From positions 1-64,000 of the forward strand of contig NZ_AVFL01000020.1 of the NCBI RefSeq assembly GCF_000576635.1: 64,000 nucleotides of DNA, in the 5' to 3' direction. This DNA comes from Skermanella stibiiresistens SB22. GTDB taxonomy: Bacteria; Pseudomonadota; Alphaproteobacteria; Azospirillales; Azospirillaceae. The translations under genes were made by a program, and so were the position numbers. The notes below the pieces were generated by a model. The model was not told the origin of the DNA, searched no databases, and worked only from the letters and a program-made list of their open reading frames with translations. The first letter of the stretch is position 1. Every line of letters begins with the position of its first letter. Shown piece by piece: positions 61,070-64,000 of this stretch.

Positions 61070-61713
61070 CACGCCTTTTCCCCATCGCCGCCGCTACCCT
61101 CGTCCTCGCTCTCGTCATTCCCGCCGCCATGCAGGGCCCGTTCCCTGTCCAACTCGCGGTCGGACGCCTCGGGAGGCGCCAGCAGATCGCTGGTCGGATC
61201 GGCGACGATGCGTCCGCCGGCGACATCCACCACGGGCACGATCGCCTTGGTGAAGGGCAGCATGACGGTGCGCTGGTCGGGCAACCGAACCTCCAGCATG
61301 TCCCCGCCGCCGAAGTCGTGGAGGGCGACCACCGAGCCGATCCGCTCGCCATCCGGTCGCGAGACCGGCAGGCCGATCAGGTCGGCGTGGTAGAACTCGT
61401 CCTCGTCCTCGGGTGGCGGCAACCGGTCCCGCTCCACGTGGAGCAAGACGCCGCGCAGGGCTTCGGCAGCCGTGCGGTCCGCGACCCCCTCGACCCGGGC
61501 CAGCCAGAGGTCCTTCATCGCCGATTGAAGCTCGACGGTGAAGCGGCGGGTGCCGGCCTGGTCGGTCAGCGGGTTGTAGTCCGCGATGACCGCGGGGTCG
61601 CCGGTGAAGCTCTTCAGCTTGACCAGACCACGCAGGCCATGCACGCCGACGATCTGGCCGACGCACACGCGTGTGTCGGTCTGGTCGGGCTTGCGGGCGG
61701 ACGGGGGAGCCAT
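61069..61713 (-). CDS. rimM: 16S rRNA-processing protein RimM
   Basis: 214 aa. An N-terminal RimM domain ([22 protein letters not shown]) is followed by a PRC-barrel ([28 protein letters not shown]). An unusually long acidic/charged tail of about 45 residues follows. It binds S19 and promotes 30S head assembly. It overlaps trmD. Confidence 0.94.
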   Translation of the reverse strand: MAPPSARKPDQTDTRVCVGQIVGVHGLRGLVKLKSFTGDPAVIADYNPLTDQAGTRRFTVELQSAMKDLWLARVEGVADRTAAEALRGVLLHVERDRLPPPEDEDEFYHADLIGLPVSRPDGERIGSVVALHDFGGGDMLEVRLPDQRTVMLPFTKAIVPVVDVAGGRIVADPTSDLLAPPEASDRELDRERALHGGGNDESEDEGSGGDGEKA

Positions 61714-61764
61714 GGGAGGGAACCTGAGCCTTCGAGTTCGTGAGCCGGGAAATCGACGCTGGAC

Positions 61765-62142
61765 TTATTCGGCGCTGCCGGCGGCCTCGGCCTCGGCGCG
61801 CTTGGCGGCGGCCGCTTCCTCGGCCTTGATCCGCTCCTGGGCCTTGGCCTTCGGGGCGGCCTTCTTCGGGTTCTGGCGCTGCGACGGGGCCGGGATGACC
61901 TCGGCGCGGCCGAGGAACAGCTCGACGCGATCGGTCGGCTGGGCACCGACCGACAGCCAATGCTTGGCGCGCTCGGTGTTCAGGACGACCCGCTCCGGAT
62001 GATCCTTGGCGAGCATCGGGTTGTAGGTGCCGATCTTCTCGATGAAGCGGCCATCGCGCGGGCTGCGCGCGTCGGTGACGACGATTGCGTAGAACGGGCG
62101 CTTCTTGGCGCCACCGCGGGTCAGACGAATCTTCAAGGACAT
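61765..62142 (-). CDS. rpsP: 30S ribosomal protein S16
   Basis: 125 aa. The start [21 protein letters not shown] and [16 protein letters not shown] are diagnostic. The C-terminal about 45 residues are an Ala/Lys/Glu-rich extension, as often seen in alphaproteobacteria. Lies between ffh and rimM in the conserved order. Confidence 0.96.
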   Translation of the reverse strand: MSLKIRLTRGGAKKRPFYAIVVTDARSPRDGRFIEKIGTYNPMLAKDHPERVVLNTERAKHWLSVGAQPTDRVELFLGRAEVIPAPSQRQNPKKAAPKAKAQERIKAEEAAAAKRAEAEAAGSAE

Positions 62143-62215
62143 TGCGAAACTACTCTCTTCACTCTGGTTGACGGTATGTATCAGGCGAAACTGGAGGGGC
62201 CGCGGGCGGCTGGGT

Positions 62216-63580
62216 TCATGGGAAACCCTTGCCCTTCGGCAGAAGACCGGCCAGACCTTGGCGCATGAAGCCCTTCTGACCCATCTTCTTGACCTTTTTC
62301 ATCATGGTCTGCATGTCCTGGAACTGCTTGAGCAGCCGATTGACATCCTGGACCTGCACGCCCGAACCCAAGGCGATGCGGCGCTTGCGCGACGCCTTGA
62401 TGATATCGGGATTACGACGCTCGGCCTTGGTCATGGACGAGATGATGGCTTCCTGCTTCTTCAGGATGCCCTCGTCGATGTTGGCGTCCTTGAGCTGATT
62501 CTTGATCTTGCCGATGCCGGGCAACATGCCGAGCATCCCCCCCATGCCGCCCATCTTGCGGATCTGCTTGAGCTGGTTCGCCATGTCGTCGAGGTCGAAG
62601 GTGCCCTTCTCCATCTTCTTGGCGAGCTTCTCGGCCTCCGCCTTGTCGATGTTCTCGGCGGCCTTCTCGACCAGGCTGACGACGTCGCCCATGCCCAGGA
62701 TGCGGCCGGCGATGCGATCGGGGTGGAACGCCTCCAGCGCGTCGACCTTCTCGCCGACACCCAGCAGCTTGATCGGCTTGCCGGTGATCTGGCGCATCGA
62801 CAGCGCGGCGCCGCCGCGCGCGTCACCGTCGATCCGGGTCATCACGATGCCGGTGATGCCGACGCGGTCCTGGAAGTTGGTGGCGACCGTCACCGCGTCC
62901 TGGCCGGTCATGGCGTCCACGACCAGCAGCGTCTCGACCGGCTTGGTGGCGTCGCGGACGGCCGCGACCTCCGCCATCAGCTCGTCGTCGATCGCCAGCC
63001 GGCCGGCGGTGTCGAGCATGACGACGTCGAAGCCTTCCTGCCGCCCCATCTGCATGGCGCGCTTGGCGATCTCGACCGGCTGCTGGCCGGGGATGATCGG
63101 CAGGGTGGCGACCTGGACCTGCTCGCCCAGGATCTTCAGCTGTTCCTGAGCGGCGGGGCGGCGCGTGTCCAGTGACGCCATCAGGATCTTCTTGCGCTCC
63201 CGCGTCTTCAGGCGGAGCGCGATCTTGGCGGTGCTGGTGGTTTTCCCCGAGCCCTGGAGGCCGACCATCAGGATCGGCACGGGGGCGGCGGCTTCGAGGT
63301 TGATCCCCTCGCTGGCCGAACCCAGCATCTCGACCAAGTGGTCGTGGACGATCTTGACGACCATCTGACCCGGCGTGATCGAACGCAGGACCTCCTGGCC
63401 GACCGCCTTCTCCTTGACGCCGGCGATGAACTGCTTGACGACGGGCAAGGCCACGTCGGCTTCCAGCAAGGCGATACGCACCTCGCGAAGCGCCGCGCCG
63501 ACATCCTCCTCACTCAGCGCGCCACGCCGCGTGAGACGATCGAAGATGTCTCCCAGCCGTCCGGTCAGCCCTTCAAACAT
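62216..63580 (-). CDS. ffh: Signal recognition particle protein Ffh
   Basis: 454 aa. NG domain with [18 protein letters not shown] (P-loop), [31 protein letters not shown] and [12 protein letters not shown]. The methionine-rich M domain includes [16 protein letters not shown] and the closing [20 protein letters not shown] with [11 protein letters not shown]. It binds SRP RNA and signal peptides to target inner-membrane proteins. First gene of the block. Confidence 0.97.
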   Translation of the reverse strand: MFEGLTGRLGDIFDRLTRRGALSEEDVGAALREVRIALLEADVALPVVKQFIAGVKEKAVGQEVLRSITPGQMVVKIVHDHLVEMLGSASEGINLEAAAPVPILMVGLQGSGKTTSTAKIALRLKTRERKKILMASLDTRRPAAQEQLKILGEQVQVATLPIIPGQQPVEIAKRAMQMGRQEGFDVVMLDTAGRLAIDDELMAEVAAVRDATKPVETLLVVDAMTGQDAVTVATNFQDRVGITGIVMTRIDGDARGGAALSMRQITGKPIKLLGVGEKVDALEAFHPDRIAGRILGMGDVVSLVEKAAENIDKAEAEKLAKKMEKGTFDLDDMANQLKQIRKMGGMGGMLGMLPGIGKIKNQLKDANIDEGILKKQEAIISSMTKAERRNPDIIKASRKRRIALGSGVQVQDVNRLLKQFQDMQTMMKKVKKMGQKGFMRQGLAGLLPKGKGFP

Positions 63581-64000
63581 GCGTCACTCGGTCATGGTTC
63601 GCGAAAGTCGAATGCCCGTCCCATGCGATGCCGTGCGCCCAAACGAAATCGCGCCAGTGCGCGAAACTCGCGGACCGGCGGGCACCCTCAGGCGCGACAG
63701 GCAGCTCATGGGATTGAGCGAGCCGCGAAACTAGGGGAGCAACGCGGCGCTGTCAACATGTTGAAACGTCGGAAGCCGAAACGCCGGGGTTCGATGACAT
63801 GCTGGCGGCTTCGTAATTCCGTGGTGTGGCCACGCCAGTTCAGGCCAGGGAGTTCCAGGCAATACCAACAGGCACCATTATCAACCGTGAGTTGATAACA
63901 AGACCATGAGCACAAATTCTCTGGTGTGCTTCGACGGCATTTTCTATTTAGGAGAGGCGGACAGCGGCCGGGACTGGCCCGGCCGCCTCCGCCACGAGGG
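63581..64000. other. Region upstream of ffh to the window edge
   Basis: About 420 bases with no supportable gene. An ORF open to the right edge could start at the ATG at 63906, but it has no ribosome site and begins with AT-rich codons. A GC-rich hairpin (about 63966-63987: CGGCCGGG with CCCGGCCG around ACTGG) lies near the edge, with the flanking GGCGGA and TCCGCC extending it. The ffh promoter is expected in the first 100 bases. Confidence 0.5.

Noticed and set aside
63906-64000. A partial gene starting near the right edge
   Set aside because: Only about 31 codons, no Shine-Dalgarno, no recognisable product, and a strong hairpin overlaps it.

Overview
The window looks like a chromosomal piece of a high-GC alphaproteobacterium, most likely a Rhodospirillales member of the Azospirillum/Skermanella type. 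This rests on base composition, the ffh-rpsP-rimM-trmD-rplS block, HWE-family sensor kinases, a rhizobial-style hup/hyp uptake hydrogenase locus and CRP/FNR-type control. The genus is inference. No phage structural genes, transposases, rRNA or CRISPR arrays were seen.

Layout. 1-3.6 kb: 5' end of tuf (EF-Tu) behind tRNA-Gly and tRNA-Tyr on the minus strand, rlmB, a periplasmic CpdB-like phosphoesterase and tRNA-Thr. 3.8-6.6 kb: a large membrane HWE hybrid histidine kinase. 7-13 kb: a minus-strand type I secretion operon with a cargo built only of four PPC-like repeats, two small paralogous proteins, an ABC exporter with a degenerate C39-like domain, and an HlyD adaptor. 13.5-23 kb: a compact glycan cluster of an SDR epimerase, a barrel-like/epimerase fusion, a B12-type radical SAM protein, one GT4 and three CgeB-like glycosyltransferases, mostly joined by 1-4 base overlaps. 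23-27 kb: two regulators with S24-like folds that appear to lack the protease serine, and a multi-PAS histidine kinase.

27-42.7 kb is the centrepiece: divergent hupE, then hupS-L-C-D-F-G-H-IJ(fused)-K and hypA-B-F-C-D-E, closed by a CRP/FNR regulator. These encode a membrane-anchored H2-uptake [NiFe] hydrogenase, its cytochrome b, and nearly the whole cofactor assembly and maturation pathway. A perfect FNR box (TTGAT-N4-ATCAA) with a well-placed -10 lies before hupE. A second perfect box lies before a pyruvate formate-lyase-activase-like radical SAM gene at 58 kb.

42.7-59.7 kb: purU, a TPR-like exported protein, a BON lipoprotein, an amidase, a YdcH-like small protein, hydroxypyruvate isomerase, an FkbM methyltransferase, an unusual ExbB/ExbD-like trio, ycjF/ycjX, a parallel beta-helix protein, an acyltransferase, a phytase-like lipoprotein, the radical SAM activase and a small soluble HWE kinase. 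59.8-63.6 kb: rplS, trmD, rimM, rpsP and ffh on the minus strand. The best candidates for undescribed biology are the glycan cluster, the PPC-only secretion operon and the ExbBD-like trio.
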